A DNA stretch of 64,000 bases from Scylla paramamosain. Lineage: Eukaryota > Arthropoda > Malacostraca > Decapoda > Portunidae. The notes below the pieces were generated by a model, which made no database searches, was not told the origin of the DNA, and saw nothing but the letters and a program-made list of their open reading frames with translations. This document shows, in pieces, positions 47,926-61,458 of the stretch. The stretch's first letter is position 1. The number at the start of each line of letters is the position of its first letter. Position numbers and translations under genes: made by a program. The stretch covers positions 8,927,501 to 8,991,500 of the forward strand of contig NC_087178.1 of assembly GCF_035594125.1 (NCBI RefSeq). Direction: 5' to 3'.

Positions 47926-48239
47926 GAGACGAGTGTTTGCTCTACAAATAATTTTGAGAGAAAATATATGGAAATATCTTAATAAACTATGGAAAATAAA
48001 AGAAAACAATTACTGGTGAGGATTATGACATAATATCAATGTAAATGGAGTGACAACACCAAAAGAAACGGCCCCGTTGCAAATAAACAGTTCCTTATAA
48101 AACGCAACAACAAAGTGGAGAGTTTTTGGCCTCAGTGAGATGCATAGCAGGCACATTTAATTAGACTGTGAGGTAACATTTACTTTTCTAATACATAAGC
48201 GAGATAAACATTAATATCAGGCGAGGAAAGGACTTTGTG

Positions 48240-48303
48240 AGTAACGTAGAGGACCTGCCAGTAATACTATTAAACTGTGTCTTGGATGGAATATAATTTA
48301 CAT
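48240..48303. repeat. Direct repeat, copy A (~64 bp)
   Basis: AGTAACGTAGAGGACCTGCC onwards through TTGGATGGAATATAATTTAC. It is repeated 591 bp downstream with one visible mismatch (C to G). Confidence 0.9.
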
Positions 48304-48830
48304 GAATACATGAATATAAGAATATAAACCCTTAAACACAGGCGTAAGTAGTAAACCATAATGAGCCGTGAGGAATAACAATATGAAAATGCGTGAAGAG
48401 TTTCTTAGATATCGTCTACAAAATCATGCGGTTGTGTTAACAAATGCGAAAATATACGACAATCGAATAACTCCCTCATGGAGTAATTGTCATAACGTTA
48501 TAAATATGGAACGAGAATTGCCAGTCATGTTAAATACGTAGCTCACGGACTACCGCTTGGATGTATTGCTGGTGATGGGTGGTGATACTGAATATTTGTT
48601 AGTGACGTACGAGGAGTAATGGATGGTGACTGACAATAGTGGACCGAGGCATTATAACAGTATCGTGAAACAATTTCTACAGAATCTGTTTCGCGTGAGG
48701 CCGCAGCCAGGCATCTGTTACCTCGTGAGACGATGAATAGACACGAGAGGGGTTTCGGTAGCACCGAGGCCTCGTACTGGCAGCAAGGATTGATGTCATA
48801 CTTTGCTCTGTTTTTACACGAAGCCAGCGT

Positions 48831-48894
48831 AGTAACGTAGAGGAGCTGCCAGTAATACTATTAAACTGTGTCTTGGATGGAATATAATTTACAT
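48831..48894. repeat. Direct repeat, copy B (~64 bp)
   Basis: Second copy of the 48240-48303 sequence in the same orientation. The flanks differ, so only this block was copied. Confidence 0.9.
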
Positions 48895-49096
48895 ATATGG
48901 TATTGAGAGTGAGGAGAATATACATAAACAGTATCCTAACACCAACTTACGCTGCTATGGTATATTGTGCGTGGATCACCACCACCACCACCACCAGGGG
49001 CTCACCAGCATGCTTCCTCCGTTTACCACTCGGTCTTGACGAGACTCCCGTGGATCCCTGCAATACTTTGTAATTCTCTTATATTTCACTTAGAAA

Positions 49097-49882
49097 ATGC
49101 AAGTTATGCGCTTCCTTTTCCTGATGGTGTGCTGGTGGACGTTGCAGGCAACCTGGACGAGAGCGGCAGGGGCGTCCTCGAGGTTACGAATGTCTCGAAG
49201 AGACACCGGGATGGCAACAGACTCCATCAGGGACATGTGGGACTTGGAAGAGCGTCCTGAGAAGCAACTAAGGAAATTTGTGACTGAACAGTTTTATACT
49301 CCTACTCCTCTGGATGTCGACATCGATGACGAGTCGTATGAGAATGAGGACACCTCATATGATGAGGTTGAGTCCTCTGAGGACGAAGAGGAGTCCTCTG
49401 ATGACGAGGAGGACACTCAGGAAGACGAGGACACTCAGGAAGAAGAGCTGGTTGACTTAGAGGAGACCCAGTCTAATAATGAATCTGAGAAAGATGGTAA
49501 GTGTGTTATGTACATAAACAAACTGGCTTCGACAATGATGAAGAAGAACATCGGCACTCACAGAATTAGGGAATCTGATAAGGCGCAGTACTTGAGGAGC
49601 GGGTGGCATGTGGTGGACCCCGCTCAGCCCGGCGCTGTGAGGATCGTTTGTAGTGGGGAGGAGACACACATCGGCCTGGCGGACCACTGCCTCGTGTGGA
49701 GAGATGGCAGACCAACCTTGGAGAGAGAGGAGGATGTGACAGCTATGTTAAAGTCCGGCCAATATACCGTTGTTAGCCACGAATCGCATCCAGGCTCTCA
49801 GAGGGTGAGCTGCGAGAACTTGCGTGGCTTCTATATCGCCCCAAGCCACAAAAAGGATCCCGCTAAAGAGGCGGGCCAGTGA
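49097..49882 (+). CDS. Secreted, highly acidic protein of unknown function (single exon, 261 aa)
   Basis: I do not recognise this protein. Seen: a signal peptide at 1-23 (MQVMRFLFLMVCWW, cleavage likely after WTRA) and a basic stretch at 28-36. A strongly acidic low-complexity region covers about 72-134 (runs such as SSEDEEESSDDEEDTQEDED). A C-terminal domain of about 125 residues (136-250) has four cysteines at 136, 185, 198 and 239. It also has distinct motifs IGTHRIRESDKAQYL, RSGWHVVDPAQPG, HCLVWRDGRPTL and LRGFYIAPS. The alternative start at Met4 also gives a signal peptide. AATAAA at 50163-50168 fits a polyadenylation signal. Coding is supported by a long frame in GC-richer sequence, an ordered architecture and a plausible 3' end. 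Acidic secreted proteins in crustaceans often act in cuticle or mineral binding, but that is only a guess. Confidence 0.75.
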   Translation: MQVMRFLFLMVCWWTLQATWTRAAGASSRLRMSRRDTGMATDSIRDMWDLEERPEKQLRKFVTEQFYTPTPLDVDIDDESYENEDTSYDEVESSEDEEESSDDEEDTQEDEDTQEEELVDLEETQSNNESEKDGKCVMYINKLASTMMKKNIGTHRIRESDKAQYLRSGWHVVDPAQPGAVRIVCSGEETHIGLADHCLVWRDGRPTLEREEDVTAMLKSGQYTVVSHESHPGSQRVSCENLRGFYIAPSHKKDPAKEAGQ

Positions 49883-50162
49883 AATAAGTGAAAAATTCAC
49901 CGTCTGTTTTGTTCCATGACCAGCTAAGAGCAACAGCGTGGTCAGGACGGCAGCCACAATTCATAACTTACTAGCTTCGATCTTCCGTTCAAAATATAAC
50001 GTAATGAAGTGAGGATGTATTTAACTGACAGGTTCAAAGGTGTGATTTTCGGCCACTTCGGTTTCGTTTTCTACTTTTTAACACGAGTATAAACATTCAA
50101 AAACTCCTGTCATCATCTCCTTCTGGCCAAGTTCATGAAATGTCAAAGTAATTTTGGTTCTA

Positions 50163-50168
50163 AATAAA
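50163..50168 (+). terminator. Polyadenylation signal of the acidic secreted-protein gene
   Basis: AATAAA 280 bp downstream of the stop codon, the first such hexamer after it. Confidence 0.55.
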
Positions 50169-50219
50169 GATAACTTTTATAACAACTACCCTGGTTTAAG
50201 CTGTCTCCATATTGCATCA

Positions 50220-50700
50220 TAGTTTCTCAATAGTAAGTTACCGTGACTCCAGGTAACACTGAATTCCAGCCCAGTGTGTAGATTCGCTCCTTGTTATCTT
50301 CCAGTTGAGCAGTACACCGTCAGCGGGACTGAAGGAGCGGAGTGGAGGGGGTGGCAGCCAGGGAGCCTGAGGGAGGAGCGCTGCAGTCTGCCGCAGTGTG
50401 TGGCGAGGAGCCGGCCAGCACGCACCATATCCTGCACTCACCCCGTCGCCGCCACCTTCAGGCACTGCTCCCACGCCTAATCGTGCCCCGCCAGTGTGCC
50501 GCTCAGTCCTGGCGTTCTTGCAGCCACCCCTAGCCTTGCCACGGCCGTCCCAGTGCACGTGCCGCCCTATGCTCCAGGTGCTCCCCTACACCCAAACTTC
50601 CCCGGTCAGTAGGTGGCTCCTTGTATTGATTTTTGCATGTTGACGTCCAGTCCACTTCTGTGAGTTAATCTCGTGCCAAGTCATAGAAAAGTCACACAAC
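50220..50700. other. GC-rich, CpG-containing segment (possible promoter or 5' UTR exon)
   Basis: This roughly 450-bp block is much richer in G, C and CpG than its surroundings and has open frames on both strands with no family resemblance. It may be the first exon or promoter of the sulfotransferase gene downstream or of an unseen gene. No coding claim is made. Confidence 0.3.
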
Positions 50701-50937
50701 TCGGCGAGGCAGAGAGTACTGTGTGATGTTCCTTCTCAGTTATTACTACCTGTGGTTTGTGTTTCTTGTTTCCATTGTTGATGTTCGTTTGCATAACTAC
50801 ATAGATTGTTTTAATACCCAAAACCAAGGACAAGTCTGACCCCAAATACCGTTCTCAGTTATTCTTACTTTTTACATGTTTAAGTTTCTTTCGTCAACTG
50901 TACGCATCTGAAATGTTATGTTCTCAGTACTGTTTCA

Positions 50938-50955
50938 GTTGTCGTTGTTGTTGTT

Positions 50956-50991
<36 letters not shown>

Positions 50992-51032
50992 ATAATACCA
51001 CCACCACCACCACCACCACCACCACCACCACC

Positions 51033-51075
<43 letters not shown>

Positions 51076-51079
51076 CTTT

Positions 51080-51117
<38 letters not shown>

Positions 51118-51145
51118 TATTCAGCTGCTGCTGCTGCTGCTGCTG

Positions 51146-51194
<49 letters not shown>

Positions 51195-51241
51195 CTCTTT
51201 TTCTTCTTCCTCCTCTTCTTCTTTTACTACTACTACTACTA

Positions 51242-51276
<35 letters not shown>

Positions 51277-51369
51277 GCTACTGCTATTACTACTACTACT
51301 ACTACTTTTTCCTCTTCTTCTTCTACTATTACTACTACTACTACTACTACTAGTACTACTACTGGTACT
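50938..51369. repeat. Chain of different trinucleotide microsatellites
   Basis: In order: (TTG)n 50943-50990, (ACC)n 50998-51033, (AAC)n to about 51075, (TAC)n to 51117, (TGC)n 51123-51147, (TAC)n to 51190, a CTT/TCC stretch to 51225, then (TAC)n with TTC interruptions to 51366. All long frames here are artefacts of codon-length repeats. Confidence 0.97.
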
Positions 51370-51716
51370 ATTGTGCTCCCGAGCTTTATGTGAGGAGCCT
51401 TTGTGTTCTCTTTCTGTCGTAAAAGATGAGAAATGGGACAAAGGCGGAGGGCTGGGGAGTTTTTCATGGGAGCACTGCGTAGTGGTTTCATAAAGGCGTT
51501 CATTATTCATTGTGTATTTCTTTGAGTTCATTATTGTGTTTTTCAGTCTTTGATTGTTTGTTTGTCTGTTTCTTTCTTTCTTTCATTTTTCTTTCTTCTT
51601 TCTTTTATATTTTTTTTCGGAATCACGTGAAATGAGCGGAAAAAAGGGAAGTTATTTGAAATAAATGAATTAGTTAGTAAGAAAAATAACTACAATGTTA
51701 TAGCCGTTATAATGAT

Positions 51717-51731
51717 TGCAATAATAGCAAT

Positions 51732-51765
<34 letters not shown>

Positions 51766-51766
51766 A

Positions 51767-51821
<55 letters not shown>

Positions 51822-51846
51822 TGTTGTTGTTGTTATTGTTGTTGTT
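51717..51846. repeat. (AGC)n-(AGT)n-(TTG)n trinucleotide tract
   Basis: A second composite trinucleotide array 350 bp after the first. The poly-Val and poly-Ala frame is an artefact. Confidence 0.96.
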
Positions 51847-51849
51847 TTA

Positions 51850-53622
51850 AGTTACCGTCTGTTGATTCAGGATAAACAAAGTCATCACAACACCGCATCA
51901 CCACACACAACACGGCAACACCTGGCAGGCACCAGGCGACACTACACCCCCAACATCCCTACACCACTACCGGAGGTGCAGTACTTTACTTGCTTTCCCC
52001 TGCTTCCATACTTCCTTACAGCACCTCACTTGTTTTTCCCTGCTTCCATACGTCCTCAGTTTTTACCTTCCTTTCTTCTGGCACGTGACACTGAGGTATG
52101 TGGGGAGCACTGGGGTGCAGCACGCTACACTCTGGGCAGGCAATCCTAAGCGCACCTTATGTGTATCCTCAGGTGCTCATAACTTCGCGTTTCTTGCTAA
52201 CATCGCGTGTCTCGTAAAAAAGACAAGGCTGCGCTTCCCTGACATTCTTGCCTTTAACTTTTCCTGCCTTCACCAGTTGTTACTTTTACTGTATTGACTT
52301 TTAAACCACTTCCTCTCGTATTCTCATTTTGCTCTGCTGGAAATACTGCGGTTTTCATTGATAAGATTTTTGCTATGTCATATGAAAAAAAAAAAAAAAA
52401 CACATGAGAATGTAACTAATCATAACTGCAGCCTTTGAAAAAATAGTACTCATGAATACGGGACTACGTCTACGGAGTGTTATTAACGTTACGCGTAATA
52501 TAAAAGATTTTTGTACGTTTCCACTCCTGCAACTGCGTGGTTTTACATGGTGGCAATACACTCCTTCCTGTCCTCTTTGTTTACCTGCACCACAGCACCC
52601 ACTGTTGTCGTGATGCAATGACCATACGTTACTTGTTGATTACTCTTCTGATTCATTACCAATAAACTCATTAAGCATTACAAAAGTGTTCCTGCTATTT
52701 ATAAGTGAGGAGTCTTGATATAATAGCTGACACTGTTTTTTATCATCAAAATTAAAAAATATATGATGACTTCATTAATGTCTGGTAGTACATTACGAAG
52801 TTACTAAGTGCAGCATTACCATTGTTCCAGCGGAAAGATTTGTAACTGGTTTAGTGACGACACTACCCGCTGGCGACACTTTTCTGAATTGTTAATGATT
52901 GTTAATTGACGAAGCAGCTCGCGTATGCTCTTGAAACACAAACTATGGTTAATTAGCGAAGTAGCACATGTGTATTTTTAATCATCAGCAATAGCTAATT
53001 GGTAAAGCAGCTCACGTGTCTTTGCGAGGCCTCGTGACGCCACCACACCTAGCATTGAACGCTGCCGTCACGACTCATTTCTGAAATCTTAATATTTTTC
53101 TCAGTAGCCTTGCAGATACTCGTACTCGTGCACCGGACTGGGGAGCGGAGCAATGACAAACAAAATCAGTATGAAAAAGGACACAGGTATGTAGTGTGTG
53201 CCTGCCGAAGCCTCAAATGTTGGGCGCGTCTCCTGACTTTCCTGTGTGCGCTAGACGGTTATGATGAAAGATGCTACAATGTATAGAAGTAAAAAAGACG
53301 TTGCTTTGAGGGCAGACTAAAGGGGAAGTGTTGCGACAAAGAGTGCTTGGGGCGGTGTGGAGGGAATGAGATGGTGGAATAAGTTACAGGGAAAGTATAC
53401 GACACTCGTGAAATGTTGTAAGTGTTCATGACCTGACGTAAACTTTTAGGAGCAGCGGAATGAACAGAATAAACTACACCGCTGAGTTTAACTTGAGAAT
53501 GAAAGAACAGCAAGCAGAGGGTAGAATCAAAGCCTGTTCTTACCATGTTTTTAACTGACTCTCTTCACCATAAACTCACATCAGTAGCACAATTAACGAA
53601 GTAAACTGTACCATGAACATAA

Positions 53623-53627
<5 letters not shown>
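51850..53627. other. Non-coding sequence
   Basis: No gene supported. Minor internal similarity at 52905-53015, where a GAAGCAGCTC-type phrase recurs three times with divergence. Confidence 0.45.

Positions 53628-53716
<89 letters not shown>
53628..53716. repeat. (TA)n microsatellite
   Basis: About 88 bp of TA. Confidence 0.97.
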
Positions 53717-54656
<940 letters not shown>

Positions 54657-54660
<4 letters not shown>

Positions 54661-55596
54661 GACAGATGACACGAGACCTTAACACGCCGAGTCTCATCAA
54701 AGTAGGTCACCTGAAGGCCTAGATTAACTGTATTTGACGCTTGATGAACAGCAGCAGGGAAGGAGAGGGAAGGTAATGGAGTGAGTCGACAGAGGGCAGG
54801 TAAGAGCACCCTATAATTATTACATGGAAAGAAGGGGAGCGAGTAATAGTGAGAAATGTTATGTGGGGGAATGAGCGGGAAAATTAATGTGGGATGATCA
54901 TGCAGAAGATTAAACGGTGACATAAAGGAAAGACTAATGAAAAGAAGTAATATTTGATGGATATTAAAGAATGTAAAGAGGTGCGTTGTGTGTTTATGAA
55001 AAAAGGACTCAAGTAGCAGAGCTTTCTAATGCACAATTCAAGTGGAAACAAATCGAACTAAAATGAATGATGGAAAGGCAACATGAGTAAAAAGAAGCTC
55101 GTGGCGGTGAAAGACAGAGAAGGATGTTTTAAAATGGAAGAAGTAAGATACATAAACGTGTAAATGAGGAGAAAAAGATGACTTTGGAAAAAGTAATTAA
55201 GAAACGTGAAAGTAAGAACTGAGGGAGAAACGTAGAAATGAGAAACGTGAAAGCGAGAAGGAACGGAGAAACGTAAAAAGACACACGTGAAAGTGAGAAG
55301 AAACAAAAGAAACGTGGGAATGAGAAACTCGAAAATTAAAAGAAGAGGAGAAACGTGAAAATTAGGAACCCGGAAATGAGAAGAAACGCACAAACGTAAA
55401 AAAAAAAAGAGGAACTAGAAAATAAAAATAAAAAGAAAGAAACAAACATGAGGAAAAGAAAGAGACGTGAAAATGAGAAGCAAAGAAGACCCAAGGAAGA
55501 GTAAAGATGAGACTCGGTAACAGAAGTGTAAGAGAAGGTAATATTAAGCCTTAAATTAATAGCATCCATAAATTAGTGTATGTTAATGAGCTAATA

Positions 55597-55598
<2 letters not shown>
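54657..55598. other. Purine-rich non-coding sequence
   Basis: 55080-55560 repeatedly contains GAAACGTGAAAATGAGAAG-like phrases, a loose, diverged repeat. No gene supported. Confidence 0.45.

Positions 55599-55639
<41 letters not shown>
55599..55639. repeat. (TG)n microsatellite
   Basis: Pure TG for about 40 bp. Confidence 0.96.
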
Positions 55640-55642
<3 letters not shown>

Positions 55643-55744
55643 CCGAGTCGCCACACCCATGCACGTAAAGCCACCATCGACCCGTCCTTGAGAGCTATCA
55701 GAGGTCAGGTCACGAATTCTCTGGCCAGCTGATTACAAGTAGCT

Positions 55745-56035
55745 TTCTCTGACCTAACCTGACTTCTCCTAACCTAACCTAACGTAGCATAACTTTCTTT
55801 AAAGCTAATCTAACCTAAACAGTTCTCCCAGCAACTTTTCCTTATCTAACATAACATAGGTTTTCTAAGTTAACCTAACCTACCTAGTTGACAACCAATA
55901 ACTCTTCTTAACCTGATCTAACATAACGTAATTTAACCTAATCTATCTTACCAGTTAAATTCCAATACCTTTCCCTTACTGAGCTTAATTTAACATAACC
56001 TAAACTTATCTAACTTAACCTAACTTAACCAATTG
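55745..56035. repeat. Degenerate CCTAA-rich (telomere-type) tract
   Basis: Short runs of CCTAA (for example CTAACCTAACCTAACG near 55777) alternate with diverged ACCTAA and ACATAA phrases over about 290 bp, all in the same orientation. It resembles an old interstitial telomere-type repeat. Unlike the 15.77-kb palindrome it is one-directional and strongly mutated. Confidence 0.6.
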
Positions 56036-56413
56036 ACTCCCACAAACTTCCATACTGAACCTATTTACATTACCACACACTATCCATTCAACACCTCCCG
56101 TTCCCCTCATAATTCATGCACCTCACCCATCACCACCGTCTCACTCCACCAAAACCCTTCTCTTTTTGGCTATTTGAAGAGCGTGAGAGTCCTCCGAGGG
56201 GTTAGACCTGGGGATGATGTTCGCGTGTAAGAGATAAGGCGAGCACGCAACACCTCCAGGGCGATATTACCAGACGCGTTCTGGTTGGTGTCTCCTGGAA
56301 CTGGTCCCATAAGCCTCTTGTGGGAGAAAGGGAACTCAACATGGCTTTCCAATAATGTGAAGGCCTCGCTGTTAGTTGCAGTGAGTGTGGTGGTGTTACA
56401 GGTAGTGCCCGGG

Positions 56414-56418
<5 letters not shown>

Positions 56419-56507
<89 letters not shown>
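56419..56507. repeat. (AG)n microsatellite
   Basis: About 88 bp of AG. Confidence 0.97.
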
Positions 56508-56510
<3 letters not shown>

Positions 56511-57300
56511 GTCATCTAATTAATTAGCTATATAGTTAGTTTGTTTGTATGTTCATACTAATCTTCTGAGCTACTTAGAATTCACAAGTTGGAAAATCAA
56601 ATATCTTGAAAAGAATAAATTATGTTTTTCGTCGCAACACTTATGAGAAAAAACGATTTTGTTATTCTTTATATCCCAAAGAATGACGTGTCTTGCGCCT
56701 AATATTTGAATAGAATGCGTTGTAAGCTCGTCTCGTTATTAGAAATGAGTGCACCGCAGCCTCATGTTAACCATTCGCCTGCTATGACTTCTCAAGTCTT
56801 AATAAAATGGTCTGATGGAAGTCTAAAATATAGTTTCGAAAGACACCTTTGACAACAAAAGGAGACAACGAATAAAATTAATGGAATAAACACAGTAATC
56901 AGGTTATTAGCTCCGAATCTTTAGGGAGCTTTAAAAGATTAAATGATGATAAATAGAAATAGGTAGGTATGTTTTATGAAGTGACTACCACTTGCAGGCC
57001 TGATGTCTTCTTACAACTTTTCTTATGTTCTTATGTTCTTCCAGTGTCTGTTAGTTTAAATTCAGCTCATAATCATGTAGGGTTACTTAAATGAAGCAGC
57101 AAGTAAAATATATGATGCTCTGAAGTTAGAATTTTAACCATACATCATCTTCCGTCAGGAGCAAGCATGGGAACCTGAAGACGTGAGGACTCGAGGCTGA
57201 GAACATAGAGATCTATAGAGATCTTAGAGATCTTAGATCTTAGAGATGGCAGCACCGGGGTGAGGCATTACAGACACTGAGACACTCACCTGCCAGCAAG
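56508..57300. other. Non-coding upstream flank of the sulfotransferase gene
   Basis: No gene supported. AGAGATCTT phrases repeat at 57205-57246 shortly before the start codon. Confidence 0.45.
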
Positions 57301-57483
57301 ATGCACCTGTTCCTCAAGACGCTGTACATGCTGACGGTGATGGTGACGACAGCGATGATGATGGTGGTGGTGCTGCTCTCCACGCCTGACCTGCACGCTA
57401 GACTCACCACCAACGGCATGTACCACCGCACCGACCTCGCCTACAGCCAGATGGTCATCCAGAGGTACACACACACACACACG

Positions 57484-57552
<69 letters not shown>

Positions 57553-57558
57553 ACACAC

Positions 57559-57644
<86 letters not shown>

Positions 57645-57794
57645 GCACGAGATCCCTCCCATGAGAACACTTAAGCAATAATTAGCTTCATTTCTCTTCT
57701 GCTCGACAGATAATTAGCGCGACCTTCCGTGAATGAGAACGTACAGGTCTTTATGTGTGTGGAGGAGACAAAGAGTTATAATGCTTTGATAGCA

Positions 57795-57851
<57 letters not shown>

Positions 57852-58821
57852 AGGAGCTAGGTGAAGGGCACAAAAAGTAAAAAAAATAAAATAAATAAAA
57901 TAAAATAAAATGATAATAAAATAAATAAATAAATAAATAAGAATAGTAGAGAAAGGAGATAAGATAAATAAACAAAATATAAATAAATATTACGTAAGTG
58001 AGTGAAAGATTACATTCGCAAACAAATAAACAGATAAGTGAATCACTCATAATGCTGCTCAAAAAAGAAAATGCGGAAGAAGAATCAGAACAGTTGGTCA
58101 GTTTAATATTGAGATGTCTGGGTAGCTTAGAAAAAAATCATGACTGTATTCATTCACTTATTTACTATTACTCTTTGAGTTGGAGAACTGAATCAGTGAA
58201 GGCAACATGAAATACAAACACGAGTCACCTCTCGCCCTCCTTCAGCCTAGATAATCCTGGCGTGTACGTGGCTGAGGTGACGAATGACGTGCAGGAGGAG
58301 GACGAGGACGAGAGAGGGGATGCAGAAGGGCACGGAGAGGAGGGAGACCACCAGAGGAGTCCCGTGAAGCGAGAGGCAGCTTGGGATTACTCAGGAAACA
58401 ATACAGGTTAGATTCTGCTCTCCGCGCCCTTTCTGCCCTCACTGTCCCCCTGTACCTGTTGTCATTCATGTAACTCCTGCTCTTGTGTCAGCTACTGCTG
58501 ACCTTTCTCTCTTGATCAGTCAGTTAAGAAGTTGGTGAATGAATGAATCAATCAATCTTTTTTTTTTGTTTGTTGTTCTTCACGTTTATGTTTATATTGT
58601 TGTTGTTGTTGTTGTTGTTGTTTTTTCTTCTTTTTCTTCTTCTCTCACGGCCTTCTATCCGTAGGACATCTCAAGATCCTGCTGGACTACGGCAGGCCGC
58701 AGCATGAGCCGTGGCCGGGCAGGATGGGTTGCTCCGGCCTCCGTGTTGGCTTCGCCCGCCGCCGCACTCTCCCCAGGACTGCCCTCGCCTCCTTCCCCGG
58801 CTCAGGCAACACGTGGCTCAG
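57301..58821 (+). CDS. Type-II membrane sulfotransferase (WSCD-like family), 5' part, three exons seen
   Basis: It would transfer sulfate from PAPS to a glycan or similar acceptor in the Golgi lumen. Exons: 57301-57464, 58246-58406 and 58665-58821. All boundaries are GT-AG and phases match (2, 1, 2). The 160 residues visible start MHLFLKTLY with a single membrane anchor (about 8-26). A stem follows with an acidic stretch (QEEDEDERGDAEG) and LLDYGRPQHEPWPG. Then come MGCSGLRVGFARRRTLPRT and ALASFPGSGNTWLR. PGSGNTW is the 5'-phosphosulfate-binding loop of sulfotransferases, and this form is typical of WSCD-type proteins. No WSC domain precedes it. The catalytic remainder is not found, since the next intron is entered at 58822 and a LINE begins at 60393. 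It is probably completed beyond the window. A truncated gene is possible. Confidence 0.8.
57466..57640. repeat. Compound (AC)n-(AG)n microsatellite beginning at the splice donor
   Basis: The AC array starts at the GT of the first sulfotransferase intron (AG/GTACACACAC) and passes into an AG array. Confidence 0.97.
57800..57849. repeat. (GT)n microsatellite
   Basis: GT array within sulfotransferase intron 1, followed by an AAAT-rich tract at 57880-57990. Confidence 0.96.
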
Positions 58822-58885
58822 GTGAGTGTTGTGGTGTCTACCTGGTGCCGTATGCAGAAGCTGTGGTCGATTTGTGATGCTCTTT

Positions 58886-58985
58886 TTTTTATGTAAAAGG
58901 GACACTGGTCAAGAGCAAAAAGAAGTATGAAAATAAGAAGAAAAAAGGCCCAAGTAGGTGCCAGTCCCAAAAAGAAAGGTCAAGA
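58886..58985 (-). mobile_element. 3' tail fragment of the jockey-like LINE, antisense
   Basis: Reverse complement of the LINE 3' end: GGGACTGGCACC, then CTTGACCAGTGTCCC and poly-A (here poly-T at 58886). About 100 bp only, 65 bp past the third sulfotransferase exon. Confidence 0.7.
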
Positions 58986-60392
<1,407 letters not shown>

Positions 60393-61074
60393 CAGTGAGG
60401 TCTAAAGCACTGTTCAGGGGGTGCTGTGAACTTATCATTAAACCCAGCTGTGACCTCACTGAACGTTTCCCTGTGTGTCTCACAACACAAGGGAGCAGTC
60501 ACAGCCTGCCCTCTAAAGACAACTCTCTTCCTCCACACAAAACTACAAACACCAAATAACACACACATTTCACTCAAAAATTCAAAATTATCATGGCGAC
60601 TCCTACACCAGCCTCGGAGTTCCCATCTGGGGAGGGGACCAAAAATGTCCCCAGGTCGGACTGCCCTTCTGACGACGACCCTAAGTGTCTTGACACTCCC
60701 TCAACTTTTTCTTCATTAACTTCTACAACATTCGTGGTCTAAGATCTAATTTTCAATCTGTAGAACACCACCTCTCCTCTTCTAAACCTCATCTTCTTTT
60801 CCTCTATGAAACTCAGGTGTCTGAGGCAACTGACAGTAGCCCCTTTTCTGTTCCCTCCTACTTTCTCTGTCCTCATTTTCAATCTAAAGCTGGATGTTGC
60901 GTTTATGTGCGCAGTGACTTAACCTGCTCTCGTGCCCATGCTCTTGAATCTTCCGAGTTTTCCACCATCTGGCTACGACTACAGAGTCACTCTTAAACTA
61001 AATTTATCTGTGCTGTATACCCCTCACCTAACCCATCTGACTATACGAAATTTTTTGAACACTTAACTCCCAAA

Positions 61075-61458
61075 GTGGAGCACATTCTGACTCTCTTCCC
61101 TTTTGCAGAAATCTCCGTTCTTGGAGACTTCAATGTTCACCACCAGCTTTGGTTTTCCACTCCCTTCATTGACCATCCTGGTGAACTAGCCTTCATCTTT
61201 GCTATCCTTCACGACCTAGAGCAATTGGTGCAACACCCTTCTCGTATTCCTGACCGTCTTGGAGATATGCCCAACATTCTTGACCTTTTCCTGACCTTAA
61301 ATCCTTCAGCTTATGCTGTCACCCTCTCTTCTTCGTTGGGCTCCTCAGATCACAATCTCATATCTGTATCTTGTCCTATCGCTCCAATCCCTCCTCAGGA
61401 TACCCCTAAGCGAAGGTGCCTCTTGCGTTTTGCCTCTGCTGAGGAGGTATTTTGCTGA
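61075..61458 (+). pseudogene. LINE copy 3 endonuclease fragment
   Basis: 127-residue frame with [16 protein letters not shown] and [12 protein letters not shown] (catalytic motifs). It ends at the same position as copy 1's endonuclease frame, the junction to the RT frame. Confidence 0.82.

Larger units (their letters stand above)
47926..49096. other. Intergenic region between aph-1 and the acidic secreted-protein gene
   Basis: Divergent intergenic sequence, presumably holding both upstream regions. The only recognisable structure is a roughly 64-bp direct repeat at 48240-48303 and 48831-48894. Confidence 0.5.

Noticed and set aside
50274..50643. Coding exons in the GC-rich segment
   Set aside because: Open frames occur on both strands because of GC content. 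No conserved motif or splice pairing was found.
56170..56352. Minus-strand frame with VPGDTNQNASGNIALEVLRARL
   Set aside because: Composition is protein-like, but there is no acceptor, partner exon or recognised family. Too weak to list.
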